Source of the DNA: Unio delphinus
Lineage: Eukaryota > Mollusca > Bivalvia > Unionida > Unionidae
Assembly (NCBI GenBank): GCA_029339505.1
Contig: JAQISU010000094.1
Coordinates: forward strand, 5,621,001 to 5,685,000
Direction of reading: 5' to 3'
Length of the DNA: 64,000 nt
Shown here: positions 56,588 through 64,000 of the stretch, in pieces
Layout: the number at the start of each line of letters is the position of its first letter
Numbering within the stretch: position 1 is the stretch's first letter
The notes under the pieces: generated by a model
Told to the model about the DNA's origin: nothing
What the model saw: the letters and a program-made list of their open reading frames with translations, nothing else
Databases searched by the model: none
Program-made: the position numbers and the translations under genes

Positions 56588-58012
56588 ATGTTTAAACGAA
56601 CAGCTGATCCCGCGTTAGATATGGAAGCAAAGATGCGCAAAGATGATTCCGTCCGCGATTATCAATACTATTCCTATCATGCAATACAACCCGACCTACG
56701 ATCGCGAATTGAACTTCAAGTTCAAGATACCAGTAAATACTTTTTACCATGTGAAGCATTTATTGAAGTAGAAGGAAAACTTGTAACAAATGTTGCAGCT
56801 GATACCCCATATGCAAATGATTCAAATATCCGAGTTGGTTTCGTCAACAACGGTATAATGGCGTTATTTGAAAGTGCAAGATATCTCATTGATGGAAAAG
56901 AAATTGAATCAATAGACCGCGAGGTTGATGTTGCAACAACAATAATCGGACTAGCAAGATACTCCGATGATTATACAAGATCGGCTGGTCCATCTATGAT
57001 GTTTGCAAAGGATACCTCTGATAACGCTGACCACCTTCAATACATTAAAGTGTTAACACCGCAAGACACTTCAGTTGATAATCAACGAGAAGCAACTAAT
57101 CCAGAACGTCGAGCTAGACCCGGAGCTGCGTTTGATATTCTCGGAGGCGTTAATGGTAATTTCAATTTAGGATTTGCAACACGAAAATTAGCATTGGAAG
57201 GACAAGAGAAAAAGTTTTCATGTGCGATTCCACTCCATCACATATTTGGATTCTGCAGAAATGTCAGAAAAGTCATCTATGGAGCCAAACACACAATCGC
57301 ATTAGTGCGAAAAGGCAATGACAATGATGCAATTTGGCGTACTGGTGCCGATGAAGGTAAAGTTGTTTTGAGTAAAATAGTATTATGGATGCCAGTAATG
57401 ACTCCATCAATTTACACGGAAGAGCGGCTACTTTCATTTATGGAAACCGGTGGTAAATCATTGCTAAGTTGGCTAACAACAACGACTGATGCTAAAGAGG
57501 ATAATGTTAATGGTACATTTACATGGCACCTGGCATCAAAACAAGGCGTTTCAGCTCCACGTCATATATTTATAGCGCTGCAGAATCGGAATCGATTAGG
57601 TTCCCAAGAACGCAGTCATATGATATTTGATCGGTTAGGGGTAAGTGAGGTTTCACTGAGAATAAACGGACAACAAGAACCATCTGAGGATATACAGCTT
57701 AATTACGGAAACAACCAAATAGCACGTGTGTATCATCGGATGCTGTCATATATGGGTCGTGATCAAAATGTTGATACTGGTTTGCAAATATCTCAGCTCG
57801 ATTTTAAGAACTTGTATCCAATTTATTACTTTTCACTGGAACATCTTGATTTAACAAGGCAATGCGTTGTTGATATACATTTTAGGGCTCATATAGATCA
57901 TGGTGGTGTTGATTATAGAGCGGTTGCTGTTATTCTCAGCGACAAATCAATGTTGTTAGAAGGGGCTGGCGGACGAATGGGACTCGTTGATGCACCAGTG
58001 GAAAATCTGTAA
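56588..58012 (+). CDS. Major capsid protein, double jelly-roll
   Basis: 474 residues, the usual size for Polinton/adintovirus hexon-like proteins that form trimeric capsomers. Recognised by its N-terminal strand region (DYQYYSYHAIQPDLRSRIEL, then SKYFLPCEAFIEVEG), the conserved centre (ATTIIGLARYSDDYTRSAGPSMMF), its place before pX, protease and penton genes, and the decayed copy at 44.5 kb. No transmembrane segment. The jelly-roll assignment is by family resemblance, not by structure. Confidence 0.88.
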   Translation: MFKRTADPALDMEAKMRKDDSVRDYQYYSYHAIQPDLRSRIELQVQDTSKYFLPCEAFIEVEGKLVTNVAADTPYANDSNIRVGFVNNGIMALFESARYLIDGKEIESIDREVDVATTIIGLARYSDDYTRSAGPSMMFAKDTSDNADHLQYIKVLTPQDTSVDNQREATNPERRARPGAAFDILGGVNGNFNLGFATRKLALEGQEKKFSCAIPLHHIFGFCRNVRKVIYGAKHTIALVRKGNDNDAIWRTGADEGKVVLSKIVLWMPVMTPSIYTEERLLSFMETGGKSLLSWLTTTTDAKEDNVNGTFTWHLASKQGVSAPRHIFIALQNRNRLGSQERSHMIFDRLGVSEVSLRINGQQEPSEDIQLNYGNNQIARVYHRMLSYMGRDQNVDTGLQISQLDFKNLYPIYYFSLEHLDLTRQCVVDIHFRAHIDHGGVDYRAVAVILSDKSMLLEGAGGRMGLVDAPVENL

Positions 58013-58020
58013 ATGTAAAT

Positions 58021-58037
58021 GAAACTTGAAAAGTTTC
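58021..58037. repeat. Hairpin after the capsid gene
   Basis: GAAACTTGAAAAGTTTC, seven-base stem and GAA loop, starts nine bases after the capsid stop. It may act in 3'-end formation, or belong to the dispersed hairpin family. Confidence 0.85.
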
Positions 58038-58091
58038 CATATGATTTCCCCAATTAGATCAATTGAAAGCATAAATGTGTTTTACAATAAA

Positions 58092-58604
58092 ATGCCATAT
58101 AGTGTTGTTAGTGTCAAGCTGACTGATGGTCAGGTCAAGAAATTAAAATCAAAATCCGCTAAGGAATATGGAACAACAATAACGTTAAAACCAGCGCAGA
58201 TGTCCGGAGGTACACATAAAATATCATTAACGGATCGTCAAATAAAACATTTCAATGATGCAATGAAAAATAAGCGAGGAGTTCAAATAGAATTTTCGAA
58301 AGCTGCAGTCGCGAACATGATAAAATCAGGTGGTATATTTCCATTGTTAGCCGCAATACCAGCATTGATTGCAGCGGCTGCCCCAGCGGTGGCGAAGGCG
58401 GCAGCGTTGGGAGCCGTTGGGACCGCAGCAGGGATGGCGTTGAAAAAGGCAACTGGTGGATCCGCTCGCGGTAGATCCACGAGTGGATCTGGGTATAAAA
58501 AAAAGGGAAAGGGGTTGTACCTACCAGGAACCCCGTATTCATGGTACAGCGGCAAATCCGTGAACGGATCGGGTCTAAGAAAAATACCAGGAACGGTTTA
58601 TTAG
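58092..58604 (+). CDS. Adenovirus pX-like minor core/capsid protein
   Basis: From the Met at 58092 about 170 residues. Repeated short motifs (KLTDGQVKKL, SLTDRQIKHF, IEFSKAAVANM) are typical of pX-like proteins in adintoviruses and adomaviruses. A hydrophobic Ala/Pro/Leu segment (LLAAIPALIAAAAPAVAKAAAL) follows, then a basic Gly/Ser/Lys tail. Such proteins bind DNA or membranes and are cut by the protease. A Met at 58041 is the main alternative start. In-frame hairpins at 58473-58490 and 58556-58569 encode part of the tail. Confidence 0.75.
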   Translation: MPYSVVSVKLTDGQVKKLKSKSAKEYGTTITLKPAQMSGGTHKISLTDRQIKHFNDAMKNKRGVQIEFSKAAVANMIKSGGIFPLLAAIPALIAAAAPAVAKAAALGAVGTAAGMALKKATGGSARGRSTSGSGYKKKGKGLYLPGTPYSWYSGKSVNGSGLRKIPGTVY

Positions 58605-58609
58605 TTGAA

Positions 58610-58637
58610 AAATCTTCGATTTACAAATCTTCGATTT
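58610..58637. repeat. Two hairpins AAATCTTCGATTT
   Basis: Copies at 58610-58622 and 58625-58637, five-base stems with TTC loop, in the gap between the pX-like gene and the protease gene. Confidence 0.85.
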
Positions 58638-58684
58638 CCGAACCTATGGTTGAGGAACCTATAGTTGAGGAACCTATAGTTCCT

Positions 58685-59125
58685 ATGTCCAATTTTGATT
58701 TAATTGATGCTGCTAAAAAACTAGCGATAAAAAACTTCAGAGGGGTTTTTATGAGAGATCAATTACCGAGAAAACCAAATAACGTTGAAACCGGTATCAT
58801 CAATCTTGATAACAGCAGCGGATCGGGAACTCATTGGGTTGCATACGCGATTGATCCACGTGGGATTGTCTATTTCGATTCATATGGGTTAGCTCCGCCA
58901 AGCGAGTTTATGCGGTATATAAATTCCTCGATGAAACTCAAAGGGTTTCCGATTTTTTATTCCACGCTGCCAACACAACAATTAAATGATCCACCGATAT
59001 GCGGCCGTGAAGTATTAAATGTCCTCGCGGAGATTTCATTAAAATCCTTTGGATCTCCGTGGAAACCACCTCATATTATTGTAAACGAATACACGAGTGG
59101 GAAATTACAAGGATCAATAAATTGA
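58685..59125 (+). CDS. Adenain-like cysteine protease
   Basis: 146 residues from MSNF at 58685. The triad order is that of peptidase family C5: His50 in SGTHWVAY, Asp65 in YFDSYG, Gln98/99 and Cys106 in PPICGREVL. These proteases mature capsid and core precursors. It is shorter than adenovirus adenain (about 200), as usual in Polintons. The upstream in-frame stretch with a threefold 15-bp direct repeat (GAACCTATAGTTGAG) could extend the protein if the Met at 58646 is used. Confidence 0.9.
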   Translation: MSNFDLIDAAKKLAIKNFRGVFMRDQLPRKPNNVETGIINLDNSSGSGTHWVAYAIDPRGIVYFDSYGLAPPSEFMRYINSSMKLKGFPIFYSTLPTQQLNDPPICGREVLNVLAEISLKSFGSPWKPPHIIVNEYTSGKLQGSIN

Positions 59126-59148
59126 AAACACAAGTTACGCTAACAATA

Positions 59149-60480
59149 ATGATCGATATTTGGGGACAATCTCTGTCAATGTTGGAACCCACCGATGAAA
59201 CATCTGCGGGTTCTATCGAGGATGTAAAAAAAATAATAGAAGATGAAATCGCTGAGACGTTAAATTTAACAAGTGTTGACCCGAACGAAATAGTTGTATT
59301 TCAAGATCGCCAGGGTAAATTGAAAAGCAGTAATATATCCGTGAATGACATTTTGATACGGCATCGCGCTGCCGCTGAAAACTCTATTGCACTGTATTCC
59401 AACGATGGACAACTTAAACCAGGCGCACTTGTGTCTACGATCACCGACGCGATTGCTACCAACGAACGTGAGCTGAATGATTTTATACGAGGTTATAATA
59501 GTTTTCGCAAAAATGTCGTACATAAATTCTTTGGAACCCCGCTTGTGGTTGGCATGACTCTCGCTGAAATTAAAAACTATCTATCGCTATTCTTCGCTAA
59601 CAAGGACGCGGGAAGGATGATGAATGAAAATGAAATCAAGGCAAATTATCTCGAGATTTCTAAACTAATAGAAGATCAAAAACCCACTAACGACGTCATT
59701 GTTAGATTTTTTGGATCCCCACCTGTGGCAGACTCGACTCTCGCTGAAATCAGTGAGTTTATTATCAGGCATACTCATAATGCCTACGTCGCTAATAATT
59801 TCTTTGGTGTCCCGGTTACATCTACAATGACTCTCAAAGATATTAATATGTTTATGGTGAGACAAACAACACTTAATACCATCGTGGATACATTTTTAGG
59901 GAGAACACCTACATCTGAAACCACATCGTTGACAGGCATGACTCTCGCGGAAATTAAAAGCGCGTTTGACGAACAAAAACGCATCAGCGAAATGGCTAAA
60001 AATTTCTTTGAGGGCTCTGAAAGTTATAATATCACGACGACATATTCTCAACTCAACGGGCATTATCTCATGCAAAAAGGTTTGGAATTTAACCACCTTT
60101 TGATTTCATTTTTTAGTCGCCGCGATAAAGCGATGATAAAATATACCGAAATCAAAAAAACCTATCTCGACGTTTACGACGATATTCTTAAACTAAAAGA
60201 AAAATCTGAAAGGTTAAAGCATGGGACCTTTGATTGGGTAAAAGAATCTAATGCTAAATTGAAAGTCAATATCGAGAAGTGGCCCCATGGTATCTACAGG
60301 ATGACGTTAATCTCTGACAAGCAATTTGATATCATCGTGAAAGGTAAAACCTACTTTGGTGGCACCGCGACAGTAATTATCGCGGGGGGAGAAGAAGAAT
60401 TTGAGATTGTCGCAGTTGATAACACCATTAGGAAAGAAATATCCTGGTGCTTAGAATTCGTAGCGGATTTAAGTAAATAA
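59149..60480 (+). CDS. Repeat protein of the structural cluster, function unknown
   Basis: 443 residues from the Met at 59149 (an earlier Met at 59059 lies inside the protease gene). The middle has at least four copies of a ~45-residue unit with a (F/L)FG(T/S/V)P....(M/S)TL(A/K)(E/D)I signature (near 59.53, 59.71, 59.80 and 59.90 kb). The C-terminal ~80 residues look like a beta-rich globular head (WPHGIYRMTLIS ... YFGGTATVIIAGGEEEFE). A repetitive shaft and globular end would suit a spike or fibre, but this is inference from layout only. Confidence 0.7.
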   Translation: MIDIWGQSLSMLEPTDETSAGSIEDVKKIIEDEIAETLNLTSVDPNEIVVFQDRQGKLKSSNISVNDILIRHRAAAENSIALYSNDGQLKPGALVSTITDAIATNERELNDFIRGYNSFRKNVVHKFFGTPLVVGMTLAEIKNYLSLFFANKDAGRMMNENEIKANYLEISKLIEDQKPTNDVIVRFFGSPPVADSTLAEISEFIIRHTHNAYVANNFFGVPVTSTMTLKDINMFMVRQTTLNTIVDTFLGRTPTSETTSLTGMTLAEIKSAFDEQKRISEMAKNFFEGSESYNITTTYSQLNGHYLMQKGLEFNHLLISFFSRRDKAMIKYTEIKKTYLDVYDDILKLKEKSERLKHGTFDWVKESNAKLKVNIEKWPHGIYRMTLISDKQFDIIVKGKTYFGGTATVIIAGGEEEFEIVAVDNTIRKEISWCLEFVADLSK

Positions 60481-60488
60481 TAAAACTG

Positions 60489-60566
60489 AAAATCCTATGG
60501 ATTTTTACTAGTGGTTTCAATTGAAAGGAAATCCTTTAGATTCACAATTGAAAACGCTAGCGTTTT
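60489..60566. repeat. Hairpin cluster upstream of the membrane-protein gene
   Basis: AAAATCCTATGGATTTT (60489-60505), TTTCAATTGAAA (60515-60526) and AAAACGCTAGCGTTTT (60551-60566) fill the 95-bp gap between two genes. The last ends ten bases before the next ATG. Confidence 0.88.
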
Positions 60567-60575
60567 TAAAATAAA

Positions 60576-61124
60576 ATGATTTCATCAACGCAATGTCGCT
60601 ATGATCAGGTCAGAGAATTTCAAAATAGACTCAAAACCCTCACTGAGGAGTATCAAATAAAAATGAAAAAATACCGACGAAGAATCACCGCAATTGATGT
60701 TGCTATGTACTCGGTGTCAAGCGTTCTCGCTGGCGCCGGAATAATACTTGCATCGGTTACAATGATTGCCCCGGTCGTAGTTCCAATTTGCATTTCTGCG
60801 GTGGCTACAATCGGGGGTATATCAACCGGGATAGCAAAAAAGATATCATCATGCAGCCAGAGTAAACTGCAGAATTACTTAATTCAATTTCATATTGCAT
60901 CAACCGCATATTCGCAGTTATCCTCGATGATATCGTCGTCACTCGATGATACAATTATATCAGATAGTGAGTTCTCAGCGATGGTCAGTATTTTTGATTC
61001 CGCGATATCGAAATTAGAGCGACAACATGAATATAATAACAATGACAACACCGATGGAATCAGAAAACACGAACCCAAAAAAACAAAAAATGATCTCAAT
61101 AATATCAACATTACCAGATTGTGA
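60576..61124 (+). CDS. Membrane protein with a long hydrophobic hairpin
   Basis: 182 residues. After a charged, coiled N-terminus, residues ~43-90 form two adjacent hydrophobic segments (YSVSSVLAGAGIILASV, then APVVVPICISAVATIGG), followed by a Ser-rich helical part and a charged tail. Probably a virion or host-membrane protein. Its 3' end overlaps the start region of the penton gene in another frame, and that overlap has been tandemly duplicated. Confidence 0.68.
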   Translation: MISSTQCRYDQVREFQNRLKTLTEEYQIKMKKYRRRITAIDVAMYSVSSVLAGAGIILASVTMIAPVVVPICISAVATIGGISTGIAKKISSCSQSKLQNYLIQFHIASTAYSQLSSMISSSLDDTIISDSEFSAMVSIFDSAISKLERQHEYNNNDNTDGIRKHEPKKTKNDLNNINITRL

Positions 61125-61290
61125 GTTCTCAGTGATGGTCAGTATTTATGATTCCTCGATACCAAAATTAGAAATAAATCATGAGTATAGCAACGATGAC
61201 GACACCGATGGAATTACTTCAACGAGTAGTGGAGAACACGAACCCAGTACAAACGAGTATGATATCAATAACATCAACGAATCCAGAATT
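60961..61290 (+). repeat. Tandem duplication of an overlapping gene junction
   Basis: A ~154-bp unit (from GATAGTGAGTTCTCAG at 60963 and again at 61118) is present twice, with about 20% divergence and small indels in the second copy. It contains the end of the membrane-protein frame and, in another frame, the start of the penton frame. The first copy still has a penton-like start (frame 61027-61368) that no longer leads into the full gene. Confidence 0.88.
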
Positions 61291-62530
61291 CAGTGTGAAT
61301 TTCCCCTCTCCGGTCCCAGTGAAGGAGATAGCGCTAGCAAAACTACGAGTGTATCACAGTTGGCCTAATATCAGATCGGTTGCATTTAGTGGTCAGCAAC
61401 CCAATAACACACTGGTGTTCTCGTATAAGAATAAACCCGATGGTACTCCAGAGTGGGAAACTGTTTCGTTACCAACTGGGTCGTACCAAATTAAGCAAAT
61501 CAATGCTGAAATTCAGCGTAGAATAAAATCAATCACTGGAAAAGAATCAAAAATAGCTATTAATCTTCATCAACCGACGCTCTCGTCGTCGATCGAAATA
61601 AGCACAGAGGGATACATTGTAGATATATATAACAGCTCGTTAAGAACAGTGTTAGGATGGCCTGAAAAACCACCGGAAAAATCCGCCACCGACTTAACCA
61701 CGGACATACAATCATATCATGAAATCAATCCCAGTTATCGAGATAATTTATCTGATATAAGAAAAGGAAGAATCGCCGATAGATTTATATTTACCAACAA
61801 AGACACATTGCAATGGGATTTTATCATTAAAAGAACAACCGACTCATCTGTTACTATTTCATTTACGCTAACTGACGTCCGTGGTTATTTTAATGAGATT
61901 AAACAATTATATGACACACAACTAGAACAACTACGGAAAACAAAATCGCAAAAACACGTTGAAATAATAAATCAACTTATATCTGACATGAAATATATCT
62001 ATGAACTAATTATTCAAACAATAATTAATGACAACAGCGACAATAAACAACGATTCCTAACCGATTACAATATCACAGAGGACAATCTGCGTAATTTCAA
62101 GTTTCCCAAATACAACGCTGATGAACTAGCAGGAATTGTTAAAACCGATATCAAGGCGCTACAAAAATCAGATTCAGCTGTCCTCTTCAAGTATAATAAT
62201 GATCCAGATGGTGGCGGTAGGCATATTGCCCCTCATAATGTGAATATTTCAACGGTGATTGCGCTCAATTTAGTATGTGATGCAATTGAAGGAAGCTATC
62301 AAATTAATCTAGAGAAATCAAATCAAGCTCAGCAGGGATATATTCTTTATTCGTTTGCACCAACAGCTCCTCCAGGATTCCTAATTATTGAAAACCCAAT
62401 TAATCCTGTATACATGCGATGCCATAATAATTCGTTAACGAGAATTAATTTCAAACTCACCGACCAGTCAAATAATCTGATTGATTTACAAGAAGAGGTG
62501 TTAGCGATTAGTTTGTTTGTGAAATCCTAA
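61181..62530 (+). CDS. Penton-like minor capsid protein
   Basis: 449 residues. The C-terminal half carries the block seen in Polinton/adintovirus minor capsid proteins (LYSFAPTAPPGFLIIENP ... RINFKLTDQ, ending in a beta strand), a single jelly-roll that forms the vertex capsomer. The N-terminal part has a strand-rich region (ALAKLRVYHSWPNI). A charged helical insert (~235-300, with EQLRKTKSQKHVE) separates the two and is longer than I would expect. It is the last gene before the right terminal repeat. Confidence 0.82.
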   Translation: MSIATMTTPMELLQRVVENTNPVQTSMISITSTNPEFSVNFPSPVPVKEIALAKLRVYHSWPNIRSVAFSGQQPNNTLVFSYKNKPDGTPEWETVSLPTGSYQIKQINAEIQRRIKSITGKESKIAINLHQPTLSSSIEISTEGYIVDIYNSSLRTVLGWPEKPPEKSATDLTTDIQSYHEINPSYRDNLSDIRKGRIADRFIFTNKDTLQWDFIIKRTTDSSVTISFTLTDVRGYFNEIKQLYDTQLEQLRKTKSQKHVEIINQLISDMKYIYELIIQTIINDNSDNKQRFLTDYNITEDNLRNFKFPKYNADELAGIVKTDIKALQKSDSAVLFKYNNDPDGGGRHIAPHNVNISTVIALNLVCDAIEGSYQINLEKSNQAQQGYILYSFAPTAPPGFLIIENPINPVYMRCHNNSLTRINFKLTDQSNNLIDLQEEVLAISLFVKS

Positions 62531-62574
62531 ATTGCTTTGCAATTTCAAAGGATTTTCGTCCTAAAGACTCGATC
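62531..62574. repeat. Nested hairpins between penton gene and terminal repeat
   Basis: AAATTGCTTTGCAATTT (62529-62545) lies within a larger GAAATCC...GGATTTTC pairing (62521-62557). It overlaps the penton stop codon and may serve as its 3' processing signal. Confidence 0.8.
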
Positions 62575-62780
62575 AAATCATTTATTATTTTTGTTAACCC
62601 AGAACTGAAATCACTAAGCAGCAGAGAGGGTGGATGACCACATCGTTGCGACCAAAATTGATTAAAAAATCGTAAAGTCTCCGTTTGCTAAATGGAGACT
62701 TATTTTTTTTGGTAAAAAAAAATTTCGTAGGAAGCATTATTTTTGCTTGAAATCGTGGTCTGTTCACCCTCTCTGCTGCT
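62575..62780 (-). repeat. Right terminal inverted repeat
   Basis: Inverted copy of 45845-46051, ending ...CCCTCTCTGCTGCT. Near-identity of the two ends supports recent integration or end correction during replication. Confidence 0.93.
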
Positions 62781-62785
62781 CCCTG
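62781..62785. other. Target-site duplication, right copy
   Basis: CCCTG directly after the right terminus; see 45840-45844. Confidence 0.88.
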
Positions 62786-63138
62786 TATTTACAGATTTCA
62801 TCATCCGTTTTCCTATTGTTTTACATCTACCAGTATTACCGTATATGGAATTCTGACTCTGCATGATAGCTCTCAGATTATCCAGGGAATTGTTTTTCTT
62901 ATCTGAATTGATATGGCCCATGACAAAACTATCTTCGATCACCCCACGGAAACACTCGAGACGAACCTGTGACAGAGATATGTTCTTTTTTCATTTATTT
63001 CATTAATACTGAACATGATATAACCAGTATTAATCATATAACCGACTGTTTGTTTCGTATACAGTGTCTGATAACACCATTACGATTTGCTTCGTAGTTT
63101 GCTATGATAGGATGTATCATAAATTCCTTTTGCTCCAT
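62786..63138 (-). pseudogene. 5' part of the HNH gene split by the inner element
   Basis: On the minus strand the gene starts at ATG 63136-63138 and follows the intact HNH protein: a NUMOD4-like start (HPIIANYEANRNGVIRH), a central strand region and the HNH core (GHINSDKKNNSLDNLRA). A one-base deletion near 62.95 kb breaks the frame. The coding sequence stops at the target duplication and resumes at 45839 on the other side of the inner element. Confidence 0.87.
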
Positions 63139-63162
63139 TATATATAAATATCCTTTGTTTAA

Positions 63163-63372
63163 TCATCTTTTGCCTTGATCTTTACTTTGAAATCTAATCA
63201 GATAATCTTCTCTTTTTCTTTTACCATCACATTGCACACACAAGCATGCTTCTCCTTGTACTCCAACACCACATTGTAAACACGGTTTTGGTCCTAGACT
63301 TCCATCTCGGACACGTTGCGAGTGGATTCCGCAGAATCCGTTTACGCAAGATCTGTTACAAGAAGTAATATT
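63163..63372 (-). pseudogene. Zinc-finger protein remnant (older element)
   Basis: Keeps the Cys pattern of the 52089 gene (CNRSC ... FCGIH, then CLQCGVGVQGEACLCVQC). The first ~13 codons with the ATG are missing, and the C-terminal tail is shorter. It is divergent to the polymerase remnant, like the intact pair. Confidence 0.82.
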
Positions 63373-63400
63373 TTTAATTTAAATACTTGTTTTAATTATA

Positions 63401-64000
63401 ATGATGGGGGAATTCGAGAGATTATCCAAGATCGAGCTTTCTAAAAATAAAAGATTTAATCTTGACAGAATATTTCCTGTGCCGATGCGAGATCTGGTTG
63501 ATCCGACAGATAAAATTTTGCTCAATAATATACATGACGCCAAGAAAGAATTTTAAAAAAATGAAGCATCTCATGTGTGGTTGACGTTTAAGATTATAAG
63601 TGACACTAAAAATGTAGATGCTACGATGAACGACAAACGAGCGGCGATGATCATTAACTACCTTGACGATAGAAAATATATTTGAAAAATAAAATGTATC
63701 GTACTATCAGATACAGACAACAATTGGATTATTCGTGATAAGATACAGACAACAATTGGATTATTCGTGATAAACGTGATCCTGTCCTTCATAACGACAA
63801 ATCTGCTATACTGAGTAAAGGTTCCAAACCAGGGATGTTGAATGGTATTGATAAACTATACTACGAAAGATCTTATCCTGTAATAGCGGTTATCTATGGG
63901 ATATATCCACTTGAGAAACCCAACATTGATAATCTAAAACCGATGAAATTCTCGAAGATAAATTGTGTGGCCAAACGAATAACAGAACATTTCGATGTGT
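63401..64000 (+). pseudogene. N-terminal part of the older element's DNA polymerase
   Basis: Starts like the intact polymerase (EFERLSKIELSKNKRFNLDR) with a single copy of the basic repeat, and keeps DATMNDKRAA and the YYERSYPV/YGIYPL block. In-frame stops occur near 63.55 kb (TAA) and 63.68 kb (TGA), and a 32-bp tandem duplication at about 63.71-63.77 kb shifts the frame. The gene continues past the window. Confidence 0.88.

Larger units (their letters stand above)
45845..62780. mobile_element. Intact 16.9-kb Polinton/adintovirus-like element
   Basis: Length 16,936 bp, bounded by ~206-bp inverted repeats that start AGCAGCAGAGAGGG and by a 5-bp duplication. It carries the Polinton hallmark set: integrase, family B polymerase, FtsK/A32-type packaging ATPase, adenain-like protease, double-jelly-roll major capsid and penton-like minor capsid. 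All main frames appear open, in contrast to the relatives around it, so the insertion should be recent or still competent. The structural genes form one plus-strand block on the right; the replication gene reads leftward from the middle. Differences from textbook Polintons are the polymerase-helicase fusion and the extra HNH genes. Confidence 0.92.

Noticed and set aside
58541..58684. Protease N-terminal extension
   Set aside because: It overlaps the end of the pX-like gene and consists of hairpin and direct-repeat sequence; the family similarity starts at MSNF (58685).

Overview
The window is eukaryotic. It has spliced exons with canonical junctions, tRNA-headed SINEs, several LINE and LTR remnants, and many long dinucleotide microsatellites. 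The repeat landscape and a secreted EGF/VWA gene suggest a marine invertebrate, most plausibly a mollusc such as a bivalve; the species is not resolvable by eye.

Region 1 (1-27.6 kb) is a host locus read on the minus strand. I reconstruct a secreted modular protein gene: signal-peptide exon (17323-17380), two Cys-rich exons (16129-16307, 13580-13694), an EGF exon (12067-12192), a calcium-binding EGF exon (10502-10615) and two VWA exons (3272-3826, 1581-2144). Splice phases agree throughout and the gene runs off the left edge. The first two exons are duplicated upstream (23106-23163, 21530-21699), and a decayed copy of the two VWA exons lies at 26.2-27.6 kb. Introns hold LINE, SINE, gypsy and MITE debris.

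Region 2 (27687-41582) is a 13.9-kb DNA transposon. Its inverted ends carry arrays of the palindrome CTCGTAATTACGAG. It encloses a decayed rve/IS3-like transposase on the plus strand and a HECT-domain gene on the minus strand.

Region 3 (41.6-43.05 kb) is intron-like sequence resembling 5.2-10.2 kb. The duplicated VWA locus therefore seems to have been split first by the 13.9-kb transposon and then by viral elements.

Region 4 (about 43.06-64 kb) is the highlight. An apparently intact 16,936-bp Polinton/adintovirus-like element (45845-62780) has ~206-bp terminal inverted repeats and a 5-bp target duplication. It sits inside the HNH-endonuclease gene of an older, decayed relative, parts of which flank it on both sides. 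The inner element encodes a packaging ATPase, a zinc-ribbon/PLA2-like protein, an rve integrase, a giant family B DNA polymerase fused to an SF1 helicase (with an HNH domain in an overlapping frame), a small zinc protein, a NUMOD/HNH endonuclease, and a plus-strand structural cluster. That cluster holds a double-jelly-roll major capsid protein, two pX/pVI-like minor proteins, an adenain-like protease, a repeat protein, a membrane protein and a penton-like minor capsid protein. Together these cover integration, replication, packaging, maturation and virion assembly. Unusual points are the polymerase-helicase fusion, Tyr at the PLA2 catalytic His position, dispersed short hairpins that also sit in frame inside genes, and the virus-in-virus insertion.
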